Source: Dehalococcoidia bacterium
GTDB lineage: Bacteria > Chloroflexota > Dehalococcoidia > Plut-88900
Assembly (NCBI GenBank): GCA_012270635.1
Contig: JAAXHX010000050.1
Coordinates: forward strand, 1-6,643
DNA length: 6,643 nucleotides
Reading direction: 5' to 3'
Position numbers and translations under genes: made by a program. Below, one piece after another: positions 1-5,635 of this stretch (position 1 is its first letter; the number at the start of each line of letters is the position of its first letter). The notes below the pieces were generated by a model, which saw only the letters and a list, made by a program, of their open reading frames with translations, was not told the DNA's origin and did no database searches.

Positions 1-1193
1 GAGTCCTGGAGGCGGGTGATGTCGTCCCAGGAGTAGCCGAGCTCCAGGAGGACCTCTTCGGTGTGCTGGCCGAGCTCGGGGGCGGCGCCCTTGGGGCCTA
101 TGTCAGTGTCTTCCAGGTGGACGGGGGTATTCAGCGCCCTGTAAGGCCCGTGCACCGGATGTTCGATGGTGCGGAGCATGTCGTTGAGGTCCACCTGGGG
201 GTCGCTGAGGGCGTCGAGCATCTCGCGTATGGGAGCGTATATGACATCGTTGGCGTCAAGAGTGGGGAGCCAGTCAGCGAGGGGCTTTTCACCGAAAATA
301 CCATCGAGGATGGCGATGGTCTCGGGGGCCCGGCTTTTCCTGCCTTCAATGGTGGCGAACCGGGGATCATCGATGAGTTCGGGATGCCCGATGGCGCTGC
401 AGAGCTTGGCCCAGTTGGAACCATTGTCGGGCATAACCATTAGTAACCATTTGCCGTCGGAACCGCAGTAGGTGTTGATGAGGGGGTCGACGGCCTGGGT
501 GCGAGACCGGCGGTGAAGAGGCCGCCCCGAGGCCAGGGCCTCCTGGACGTCTGCGCCTATGACCCATAGGCCCATATTCATAAGCGAGGTGGTGACCAGG
601 CGGCCTTTGCCCGTGCGCTGGCGCTCTAGGATGGCGGCCAATATGCCTGCCAGGAGGGTCGGGGCGGTGGTGTGGTCACCCATGCCATTGAGGATATCGA
701 TGGGTTCGAGACTCAGTTCACTGTAGAGGTGCATGAGGCCGGTGCTGGCCCAAAAGGCCGTGTGATCGAAGCCGAGTCGATCTTTCTTGGGCCCGACGGG
801 GCCGTACCCGCTGAATGCCAGATATATCAGGTGGGGGTTATCGGCGCCGATCTGTTCGTAGGTGAGGCCGAACTTCTCCAGGCGCCTGGGAAGGAGGTTG
901 GTCAGGAAGACGTCGGCCTCATTGGCCAACTTACGGACGATTTCGGAAGCCTCGGGCCGGTTGAGGTCCAGGGAAATGCCCCGTTTCCCCCGGTTGTCCA
1001 GCTCGAAAGCATAGTTGATGGGGAACTCGAAGCCGTAGGTGCCGTCGGAGGACATCCACCTGTAGGGGTCGCCGGCTGGGGGCTCGACCTTGATGACGTC
1101 GGCGCCCATGTCGGCCATCAAAGCGGCGCAGCAGGGCACGGCCAGGAAATTGGCGACTTCTACGACTTTTATTCCGGTAAGGGGACCGGCCAT
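1..1193 (-). CDS. Class III CoA-transferase (CaiB/BaiF family), C-terminus cut by window edge
   Basis: Family III CoA-transferases move CoA between acyl-CoA and a free carboxylic acid in the cytoplasm; the substrate cannot be told from sequence. Reading the minus strand from the ATG at 1193 gives 397 codons without a stop up to the window edge. The N-terminus has the family opening GIKVVEVANFLAVP (residues 7-20) and ADMGADVIKVEPPAGDPYR (27-45), which belong to the CoA-binding Rossmann-like fold. Further marks are LDNRGKRGISLDL (65-77), TNLLPRRLEKFGL (98-110), LAFSGYGPVGPKKDR (125-139) and GFDHTAFWASTGL (141-153). The C-terminus reads PELGQHTEEVLLELGYSWDDI, the usual family ending, so only about 5-10 residues should be missing. 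The motif normally written V-D-V-S-L-L-D, with the catalytic Asp last, reads VTTSLMN (200-206), so Asn206 stands where Asp is expected. The start is supported by a strong Shine-Dalgarno. Family assignment is firm; substrate and activity are unknown. Confidence 0.93.
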   Translation of the reverse strand, partial: MAGPLTGIKVVEVANFLAVPCCAALMADMGADVIKVEPPAGDPYRWMSSDGTYGFEFPINYAFELDNRGKRGISLDLNRPEASEIVRKLANEADVFLTNLLPRRLEKFGLTYEQIGADNPHLIYLAFSGYGPVGPKKDRLGFDHTAFWASTGLMHLYSELSLEPIDILNGMGDHTTAPTLLAGILAAILERQRTGKGRLVTTSLMNMGLWVIGADVQEALASGRPLHRRSRTQAVDPLINTYCGSDGKWLLMVMPDNGSNWAKLCSAIGHPELIDDPRFATIEGRKSRAPETIAILDGIFGEKPLADWLPTLDANDVIYAPIREMLDALSDPQVDLNDMLRTIEHPVHGPYRALNTPVHLEDTDIGPKGAAPELGQHTEEVLLELGYSWDDITRLQD

Positions 1194-1196
1194 TGC

Positions 1197-1203
1197 TTCC
1201 TCC
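1197..1203 (-). promoter_or_regulatory. Shine-Dalgarno of the CoA-transferase gene
   Basis: On the minus strand GGAGGAA is followed by GCA and then the ATG at 1193. The near-perfect match to the 16S anti-SD sequence at normal spacing fixes the start codon. It contrasts with the ATPase gene on the other side of the intergenic region, which has no clear SD. Confidence 0.85.
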
Positions 1204-1327
1204 GAAATCCGGCGGTCGGGGCTAACGAATCGAGGCACGGGCCGTTCTGAATATCGGTATATTTTGCGAGCTCGGTTGACTTTATCACAAGTCGGAGAGG
1301 TTTTCTTTGGGAAAGTCGAAGCCCATG

Positions 1328-1343
1328 TGTGATATAATTCACC
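1328..1343. promoter_or_regulatory. CRP/FNR-family-like operator overlapping the -10
   Basis: TGTGA at 1328-1332 and TCACC at 1339-1343 are separated by exactly six bases. This matches the E. coli CRP consensus TGTGA-N6-TCACA at 9 of 10 positions, and the N6 spacer is the TATAAT hexamer itself. A factor bound here would cover the -10, so repression is the expected effect. A separate half-site, TCACA, lies at 1285-1289. The regulator is not in the window, and the match comes from one site read by eye. Confidence 0.4.
1330..1338 (+). promoter_or_regulatory. Extended -10 promoter for the ABC transporter operon
   Basis: The sequence TGATATAAT is a perfect extended -10 (TG-N-TATAAT, hexamer at 1333-1338). 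It predicts transcription starting near 1344-1346, about 55 bases before the ATPase start at 1400. No good -35 hexamer lies 16-18 bases upstream; TTGGGA at 1307-1312 is the nearest resemblance but is 20 bases away. Extended -10 promoters often lack a strong -35. This is a pattern match only, but it is the best AT-rich promoter-like site in an otherwise GC-rich stretch and it points the right way. Confidence 0.6.
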
Positions 1344-1354
1344 AAGAGAACGGT

Positions 1355-1393
1355 ATGAGTCCGGCGGTTTACCCGGCGGAGAAAACAGTGTAA
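1355..1393 (+). other. Possible 12-codon leader ORF upstream of the ABC ATPase
   Basis: An ATG at 1355 opens a short frame MSPAVYPAEKTV that ends with TAA at 1391-1393, only six bases before the ATPase ATG at 1400 and in the same frame. It lies about 10 bases after the predicted transcription start, with a weak purine stretch (AAGAGAA) before it. The ATPase gene has no clear SD, so translation of this leader followed by reinitiation is a possible way to start it. It may equally be chance: a 39-base ORF is not evidence of translation. Confidence 0.2.
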
Positions 1394-1399
1394 TCAAAG

Positions 1400-2137
1400 A
1401 TGCAGAATTCTGACAGCAATCCCCATTCCGACTCCATCATCGAAGCTGAAGGAGTGGTCAAGGTGTACGACACCGGACGGGTGAAGGTTAACGCCCTGAA
1501 TGGCATCGACCTCAGAGTGGAACGAGGGGAGATGGTGGCGATCATGGGCCCCAGCGGTTGCGGCAAGACCACTCTGCTCAACTGCCTTTCGGGGCTGGAC
1601 ACCATCAACGGTGGAGTAATCAAGATCGCGGGCCGGGACCTGGCGAGGATGTCGGATAACCAGAAGACTCGCTACCGGGCGACGAAGATGGGATACGTCT
1701 TCCAGTCATACAACCTTCTGCCGGTGCTCACCGCCCTGGAGAACGCCGAGATGCCCCTGCTGGTGTCGGGTGTCAAGGCCCGGGAGGCCCGGGACCGCGC
1801 CAGAGAGGCCCTCAAGTTGGTGAACCTGGAGTCCTGGGAAAGTCATTATCCCTCGGAGCTGTCCGGGGGACAGCAGCAACGGGTGACCATCGCCCGGGCC
1901 CTGGTCAACAGCCCCGAGATAGTGTGGGGAGACGAACCCACCGGCAACCTGGACTCGGAGAACTCCGAGGAAATCATGGACCTCCTCACCTCGTTGAACA
2001 GGGAGAATAAACAGACCTTCGTGCTCGTCACCCACTCCGAGGCCGTCGCCGAGAGGGCGCACCGGACCATCCGCATGAGGGACGGCCAGATAGAGACCGA
2101 GAGCCAAGGTCTTCTCCTCGGCTCCCCCACCGGTTGA
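1400..2137 (+). CDS. ABC transporter ATP-binding protein, MacB/LolD type
   Basis: This is the cytoplasmic ATPase subunit that should pair with the FtsX-type permease directly downstream and drive its conformational cycle. All nucleotide-binding motifs are intact in the 245 residues: Walker A GPSGCGKTT (50-58), Q-loop FQSYNLLPVLTALEN (101-115, Gln102), signature LSGGQQQR (154-161), Walker B ending in DEPTGNLDS (178-186, Glu179 catalytic), and the switch His212 in LVTHS. The FQxxNLLPxLTALEN stretch and DEPTGNLD are typical of the LolD/MacB/YbbA subfamily, and the length is usual. An in-frame TAA at 1391 excludes an earlier start, and no later start keeps the beta-strand around EGVVKVYDTG, so ATG 1400 is chosen despite a poor SD. 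The stop is three bases before the permease ATG, so the two genes should be cotranscribed and probably translationally coupled. The likely promoter is at 1330-1338. The substrate is unknown. Confidence 0.95.
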   Translation: MQNSDSNPHSDSIIEAEGVVKVYDTGRVKVNALNGIDLRVERGEMVAIMGPSGCGKTTLLNCLSGLDTINGGVIKIAGRDLARMSDNQKTRYRATKMGYVFQSYNLLPVLTALENAEMPLLVSGVKAREARDRAREALKLVNLESWESHYPSELSGGQQQRVTIARALVNSPEIVWGDEPTGNLDSENSEEIMDLLTSLNRENKQTFVLVTHSEAVAERAHRTIRMRDGQIETESQGLLLGSPTG

Positions 2138-2140
2138 CCA

Positions 2141-5100
2141 ATGGACGAGCTTTTTGGCGTCCCCATAGAGCGTTATGCCGTAGTTCTCGGCGTCGTCTTC
2201 ACCATTTTCGCGGGAGTGCTGCTATTCATCCTGGTCCGCAACATGATCCTGGTGAAGATGGCCCTGCGGCAGGTGCTGAGGAGACCTGCTAGGGGTCTCC
2301 TGGTTGTCGTGGGCCTGATGCTGGCGACGGCGATCATCATGAGCGCGTTCACCACGGGGGACTCGATGACGTACAGCGTCAAGAGTAGCGTCACCGACAG
2401 CCTTCGAACGATGGACGAGCTGATACAGGTGGACGAGGACGCGGCGCTGTGGGACAACCAGTCGATTGCCGAAGATTTCTCCGAGGAGGTATTCACGGAG
2501 GTGGCGGCCGCCCTGGACCCGGACCCCGAGGTGGACGCGTTGCTGCCCGTGCTGACCGAAAACGTGGCGGTGGTGAACCTGGAGTCCCGGCAGTTCGAAG
2601 CTAACGCCCTGCTCACGGGCGTGGATCCGGCCCGTGCGAAGACCTTTGACGAAGTGTTCGACACGGACGGAGTCCCCCTGGACCTGGGCGCCTTGGGAGA
2701 TAACGAGCTGTATATCGACAAGGAAGGGGCGGAGGAGCTGGCGGCGGAGGCTGGAGACGTTCTGCAACTGGTCCTCGGGTCCACCGACTTCCGGGAGATG
2801 ACCGTTAAAGGGGTCATGGATGGGTGGTATTTCAACAGCGGCGAATACCAGGCAGTGATGACGTTATCGCTGGACCGGGCGCAGGGTCTGCTGGAGAAGG
2901 AAGGGCGATTGTCCTACATCCTGGTTTCCAACATGGGGGACCAGGAAGATGGGGTTGACTTGACGGAGTCGGTGGTGGAGAGGCACGGGAACCTGCCGGC
3001 CATCGTCGACAACGGGTTGGAGCTGTACGACGTAAAGCGTGACGGGATACGGGTCGCCAACCAGCTGGGGAACCTGTTCTTGAGCTTCTTCACGGTTTTC
3101 GGCCTCTTCTCCATAGGCGTGGGGCTGCTGCTGATATTCCTGATCTTTTCGATGCTGGCGGCGGAGCGCAAGGGGGAGCTGGGGATGTCCCGGGCGATAG
3201 GGATGAAGCGCGGGCACCTGATCAGGTTGTTCATGGCCGAAGGGGCTATATACGGGCTAGGGTCCTCGGTGGTGGGGGTGGTTGTGGGGATAGGCCTGGG
3301 CTACGTGCTTGTGAAAGCCACCTCGGGGGCGTTCCGGGAGGACCTGACGACGGCGTTCACCTTGAGCACCCACGTTCAGTTGATCAGCGTACTGGTGTCT
3401 TTCTTCCTAGGGTCGGTGGTAACGCTGCTCACGGTGGCGTTTGCATCCTGGCGGATAAGCCGGATCAATATCGTGAGAGCGATCAGGGACATACCGGAGC
3501 CGACACGCTCCCGAGCAACCAAGACAGCGCTGGCGGCCGGAATTGCGCTGGTGGTAGCTGGCCTGCTGCTGATGGCCTGGGGGTTCAACAGCGGCAGCCT
3601 GACACTGTTCCTGCTGGGCCCTTCCTTGGCGGTGCTGGGCGCGGCGATTGTCATGCGGTACATAGGCCTAGCCCGCCGCTGGACGCTTTCGGGCGCCGGG
3701 ATTCTGCTCGTGGCCTGGTGGCTGTTGCCTCCCTCGGTGACCAGGGCCATCAAGGACGACTGGAGCAGCGACTTCACGGTGTTCTTCATAACTGGGACGA
3801 TGCTGGTGCTGGGGGCGGTGCTGTTTACCGTAAACAACGCAGACTTCGTGTTAGGAATCACGTCCTGGACCCTGGGCCGGATACGCGGGATAGCCCCGAT
3901 GATCAAGTCTTCCATAGCCTACCCGCTCCGGTTCGGGTTCCGGACTGGCATATCCGTGGCGATGTTTGCTGTGGTGGTCTACTCCGTGACGGTGATGAGC
4001 GTGGTAATCGCGGGGTTCAACGAGCTGATAGGAGATGAGGAGAGGCTGGGCGGCGGGTACCAGGTGATGGCGATTTCGCTGAACGACACCAACCCGGTGA
4101 CCGACCTCACATCCGCCATCGAAGCCAGCCCTGAACTGGATGTCGTGAGTCGGGTTGACGGACGGCCTTCCGTGGGGATACTTCGGAACATCGCAGAAGC
4201 CGACGCCCGGCTGTCGGGCGCCGTCGATGATGGCTATTCGGACACCATCCTGACCGGGGTCGACGATGATTTCGCCGATTCGAACCGCTACCGGATCATG
4301 CTGGCGACCCCCGAGTACATGAGTGACGGGGAGGTGGACACGGAGAAGCTCTGGAGGGATGTGAAAGAGGACCCGGGATTAGCGGTGGTCAACGCGTTCC
4401 TGGTGCCGTCCAGAAACGACTTCCAGTTCGAGGTGGAAGCGGACAGCTTCACATTAGCAGGGGTCGATGGCCTGTTCCAGGAAAATGACTACCTGGACCC
4501 GGTCCCGGTAGAGGTGCGCGACCTGAAGAGCAACACCACCCTGGACCTTACGGTGGTAGCGGTCTTCGACGACTTCGCATCCCAGGGCCTGCTGCCTATA
4601 GGAATATACACCTCCACAAGACTGCTGGATGCCGAACTTCCCCGAGAAGTCGCCTCCAACCAGTTCTTCTTCCACGTGGAGCCGGGTGCGGAGGACGCGG
4701 CCCGGAAGATCGAGGCGGAGTTCTTCGCCAACGGGATGGAGACCCTGGACTTCCACGAGGTTATCGATGATCTGCAGGGGTCCAACCGGTCTTTCACCAA
4801 CCTTCTGTTGGCTTTCATGTCGCTGGGGCTGGTGGTGGGCATTGCGGCCCTAGGAGTGGTGAGCGCCCGGGCCGTGGTGGAGCGCCGACACCAGATAGGG
4901 GTGCTGCGGGCCATCGGCTACTCCCGGAGGATGGTGCAGCTGTCCTTCCTGATGGAATCGTCATTCATTGCGCTGCTGGGCATTGTCCTGGGGCTTGGGC
5001 TGGGCTTGCTCACATCCGTAAACGTCATAAGCTCCATCCGGTATGAAGAGTCGGACATCACGCTGTCGGTGCCGTGGGCCCAGGTGTTGCTGATAGCGTT

Positions 5101-5191
5101 GGCGGCCTACGCGCTGTCCCTCCTCACGACGTTCCTCCCGGCGAGGCGCGCCGGCCTCGTGGCTCCCTCCGAAGCCCTGCGCTACGAGTAA
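2141..5191 (+). CDS. Large ABC transporter permease with two FtsX modules
   Basis: This 1016-residue integral membrane protein is the partner of the upstream ATPase. From hydrophobicity by eye: an extra N-terminal helix (about 12-32); helix 50-70; an extracytoplasmic domain (71-310) resembling the MacB periplasmic core; three helices of the first FtsX module (312-340, 364-392, 410-434); four more hydrophobic segments (463-480, 486-508, 516-530, 545-566); a helix at 601-626; a second extracytoplasmic domain (627-885); and the last three helices of the second FtsX module (886-912, 936-960, 978-999). Each module carries the conserved cytoplasmic loop after its second helix: ERKGELGMSRAIGMKR (342-357) and ERRHQIGVLRAIGYSRR (914-930). 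Two modules in one chain resemble YbbP-type proteins of about 800 residues, so this one is long. ATG 2141 has no SD and probably depends on coupling to the ATPase stop. Met35 could be an alternative start, but upstream residues MDELFGVPIE look like a genuine family N-terminus. Lipid, lipoprotein or peptide handling are all possible. Confidence 0.93.
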   Translation: MDELFGVPIERYAVVLGVVFTIFAGVLLFILVRNMILVKMALRQVLRRPARGLLVVVGLMLATAIIMSAFTTGDSMTYSVKSSVTDSLRTMDELIQVDEDAALWDNQSIAEDFSEEVFTEVAAALDPDPEVDALLPVLTENVAVVNLESRQFEANALLTGVDPARAKTFDEVFDTDGVPLDLGALGDNELYIDKEGAEELAAEAGDVLQLVLGSTDFREMTVKGVMDGWYFNSGEYQAVMTLSLDRAQGLLEKEGRLSYILVSNMGDQEDGVDLTESVVERHGNLPAIVDNGLELYDVKRDGIRVANQLGNLFLSFFTVFGLFSIGVGLLLIFLIFSMLAAERKGELGMSRAIGMKRGHLIRLFMAEGAIYGLGSSVVGVVVGIGLGYVLVKATSGAFREDLTTAFTLSTHVQLISVLVSFFLGSVVTLLTVAFASWRISRINIVRAIRDIPEPTRSRATKTALAAGIALVVAGLLLMAWGFNSGSLTLFLLGPSLAVLGAAIVMRYIGLARRWTLSGAGILLVAWWLLPPSVTRAIKDDWSSDFTVFFITGTMLVLGAVLFTVNNADFVLGITSWTLGRIRGIAPMIKSSIAYPLRFGFRTGISVAMFAVVVYSVTVMSVVIAGFNELIGDEERLGGGYQVMAISLNDTNPVTDLTSAIEASPELDVVSRVDGRPSVGILRNIAEADARLSGAVDDGYSDTILTGVDDDFADSNRYRIMLATPEYMSDGEVDTEKLWRDVKEDPGLAVVNAFLVPSRNDFQFEVEADSFTLAGVDGLFQENDYLDPVPVEVRDLKSNTTLDLTVVAVFDDFASQGLLPIGIYTSTRLLDAELPREVASNQFFFHVEPGAEDAARKIEAEFFANGMETLDFHEVIDDLQGSNRSFTNLLLAFMSLGLVVGIAALGVVSARAVVERRHQIGVLRAIGYSRRMVQLSFLMESSFIALLGIVLGLGLGLLTSVNVISSIRYEESDITLSVPWAQVLLIALAAYALSLLTTFLPARRAGLVAPSEALRYE

Positions 5192-5222
5192 GGCCGGGGG
5201 AGTCGGCCAGTCCGAGCCCCTT

Positions 5223-5270
5223 ATGCAACTGCAATGCGGGCCAATATCGTGGTGGGGTTGCATGGTTTTA
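5223..5270 (+). terminator. Weak candidate terminator after the permease
   Basis: ATGCAAC at 5223-5229 is complementary to GTTGCAT at 5257-5263, and the second arm is followed by GGTTTTA. The arms are only 7 bp with a 27-base loop, and the T run is only four bases. It is the only hairpin downstream of the permease stop with any T run. The strong palindromes further on may do the job instead. Confidence 0.2.
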
Positions 5271-5290
5271 GTCGGCGGACGCCCCAGCCC

Positions 5291-5320
5291 TGGATTCCCG
5301 TGTCGGGCCACGGGAATGAC
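5291..5320. repeat. Palindromic repeat H1
   Basis: ATTCCCGTG (5294-5302) and CACGGGAAT (5309-5317) form a perfect 9-bp stem around the six-base loop TCGGGC. The flanks TGG on the left and GACGG on the right recur in the other copies. The ends ATTCCC...GGGAAT look like short REP-type or dRS3-like repeats known in other bacteria, but the core is 12 bases here rather than the 8 of Neisseria dRS3. Confidence 0.8.
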
Positions 5321-5335
5321 GGAGGGGGTAATGTG

Positions 5336-5370
5336 ATGGATTTCGGCTCGGGGGGCGGGAATGACGGGAG
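5336..5370. repeat. Degenerate copy of the TGGATTCCCG palindrome
   Basis: GATGGATTTCGGCTCGG followed by GGCGGGAATGACGGGAG keeps both conserved ends of the palindrome family (GGATT... and ...GGGAATGACGGG). The inner stem has decayed to about 5 bp with a wobble pair. Its right end merges into direct-repeat copy A, so it occupies the same position relative to A as H2 does to copy B. Confidence 0.5.
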
Positions 5371-5457
5371 GTGTCGGATTGGCAGTGGAGGGCCGCCCCC
5401 GCTCGACCCTTCGAAGGCCTCAGGGTGAGCGGCCCTGCCTCGGGGGATGGATTCCCG
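5361..5457. repeat. Direct repeat, copy A
   Basis: A 97-bp unit that recurs 110 bp downstream as copy B with four substitutions and one extra C, about 95% identity counted by eye. It contains a compound stem-loop: AGGGCC (5389-5394), GCTC (5401-5404) and ACCCT (5406-5410) pair with AGGGT (5422-5426), GAGC (5427-5430) and GGCCCT (5431-5436). The centre resembles the widespread bacterial repeat of the form CCCTTCGA...CTCAGGGTGAGCGG, known to me from many genomes. The unit ends in the left arm of the next palindrome. Confidence 0.85.
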
Positions 5458-5472
5458 ATCGTGATCGGGGAT
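5451..5472. repeat. Palindromic repeat H2
   Basis: ATTCCCGATC (5451-5460) and GATCGGGGAT (5463-5472) are complementary over ten positions with one T-G wobble. The two central bases are GT, so a real hairpin would open a larger loop. It has the same TGG left flank and GGGAGG right flank as its relatives, but ATC/GAT replaces the GTG/CAC inner stem of H1 and H3, with both arms changed together. Confidence 0.75.
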
Positions 5473-5568
5473 GATGGGAGGTGTCGGATTGGCGGTGGAG
5501 GGCCGCCCCCCGCTCGACCCTTCGAGGGCCTCAGGGTGAGCGGCCCTGCCTCGGGGTATGGATTCCCG
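5471..5568. repeat. Direct repeat, copy B
   Basis: The second copy of the repeat at 5361-5457, 98 bp because of one extra C in the C run near 5506-5511. The compound stem is preserved: AGGGCC (5499-5504), GCTC (5512-5515) and ACCCT (5517-5521) pair with AGGGT (5533-5537), GAGC (5538-5541) and GGCCCT (5542-5547). The substitutions relative to copy A fall outside these arms. Confidence 0.85.
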
Positions 5569-5588
5569 TGCCCCGACACGGGAATGAC
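5559..5588. repeat. Palindromic repeat H3
   Basis: ATTCCCGTG (5562-5570) and CACGGGAAT (5577-5585) form a perfect 9-bp stem around loop CCCCGA. The arms equal those of H1, but the loop is nearly the reverse complement of the H1 loop (GCCCGA). The 24-bp core thus matches H1 in inverted orientation at 23 of 24 positions, while the flanks TGG and GACGG stay in direct orientation. Confidence 0.8.
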
Positions 5589-5599
5589 GGGAGAGAGGG

Positions 5600-5625
5600 G
5601 ATGGACTTCGGCTTCCCGTAACGGA
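5600..5625. repeat. Partial repeat fragment at the end of the array
   Basis: GATGGACTTCGGCTT at 5600-5614 matches GATGGATTTCGGCTC at 5336-5350 at 13 of 15 positions. Both lie shortly after a GGGAATGACGG end, so they mark the same larger unit following H1 and H3. The fragment stops about 10 bases before the hydantoinase stop codon. Confidence 0.45.
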
Positions 5626-5635
5626 TGGCGGCGGG

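Larger units (their letters stand above)
5192..5635. other. Repeat-bearing intergenic region between convergent genes
   Basis: This 444-bp noncoding stretch separates the permease (plus strand) from the hydantoinase (minus strand), so both transcripts run into it. The first 100 bases hold only weak hairpins. From about 5291 to 5617 it is filled by short palindromes starting TGGATTCCCG and ending GGGAATGACGG, alternating with a roughly 97-bp direct repeat present twice. Open frames crossing the repeats have no family resemblance and simply reflect repeat composition. No tRNA, rRNA or mobile-element protein is visible. Confidence 0.8.

Noticed and set aside
672..1250. 192-codon open frame on the plus strand
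   Set aside because: It is antisense to the CoA-transferase, whose protein matches family motifs along its whole length. The plus-strand product resembles no family I know and has no SD.
1276..1304. TTGACT at 1276-1281 as a -35 hexamer
   Set aside because: The sequences 16-18 bases downstream (around GGTTTT) do not resemble a -10, and the clear TATAAT lies more than 50 bases away.
2173..2835. Long minus-strand frames of 220 and 181 codons inside the permease
   Set aside because: They lie antisense to a well-supported membrane protein. Their Ser/Arg- or Gln/His/Arg-rich compositions are typical of frame shadows in GC-rich genes.
5192..5208. GGCCG/CGGCC hairpin directly after the permease stop as terminator
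   Set aside because: The stem is only 5 bp and no T run follows, so an intrinsic terminator is not supported.
5291..5588. CRISPR-like regular spacing of repeats
   Set aside because: Only two long direct repeats exist, the palindromes vary in sequence, the intervals are themselves repeats rather than unique spacers, and no cas genes are near.
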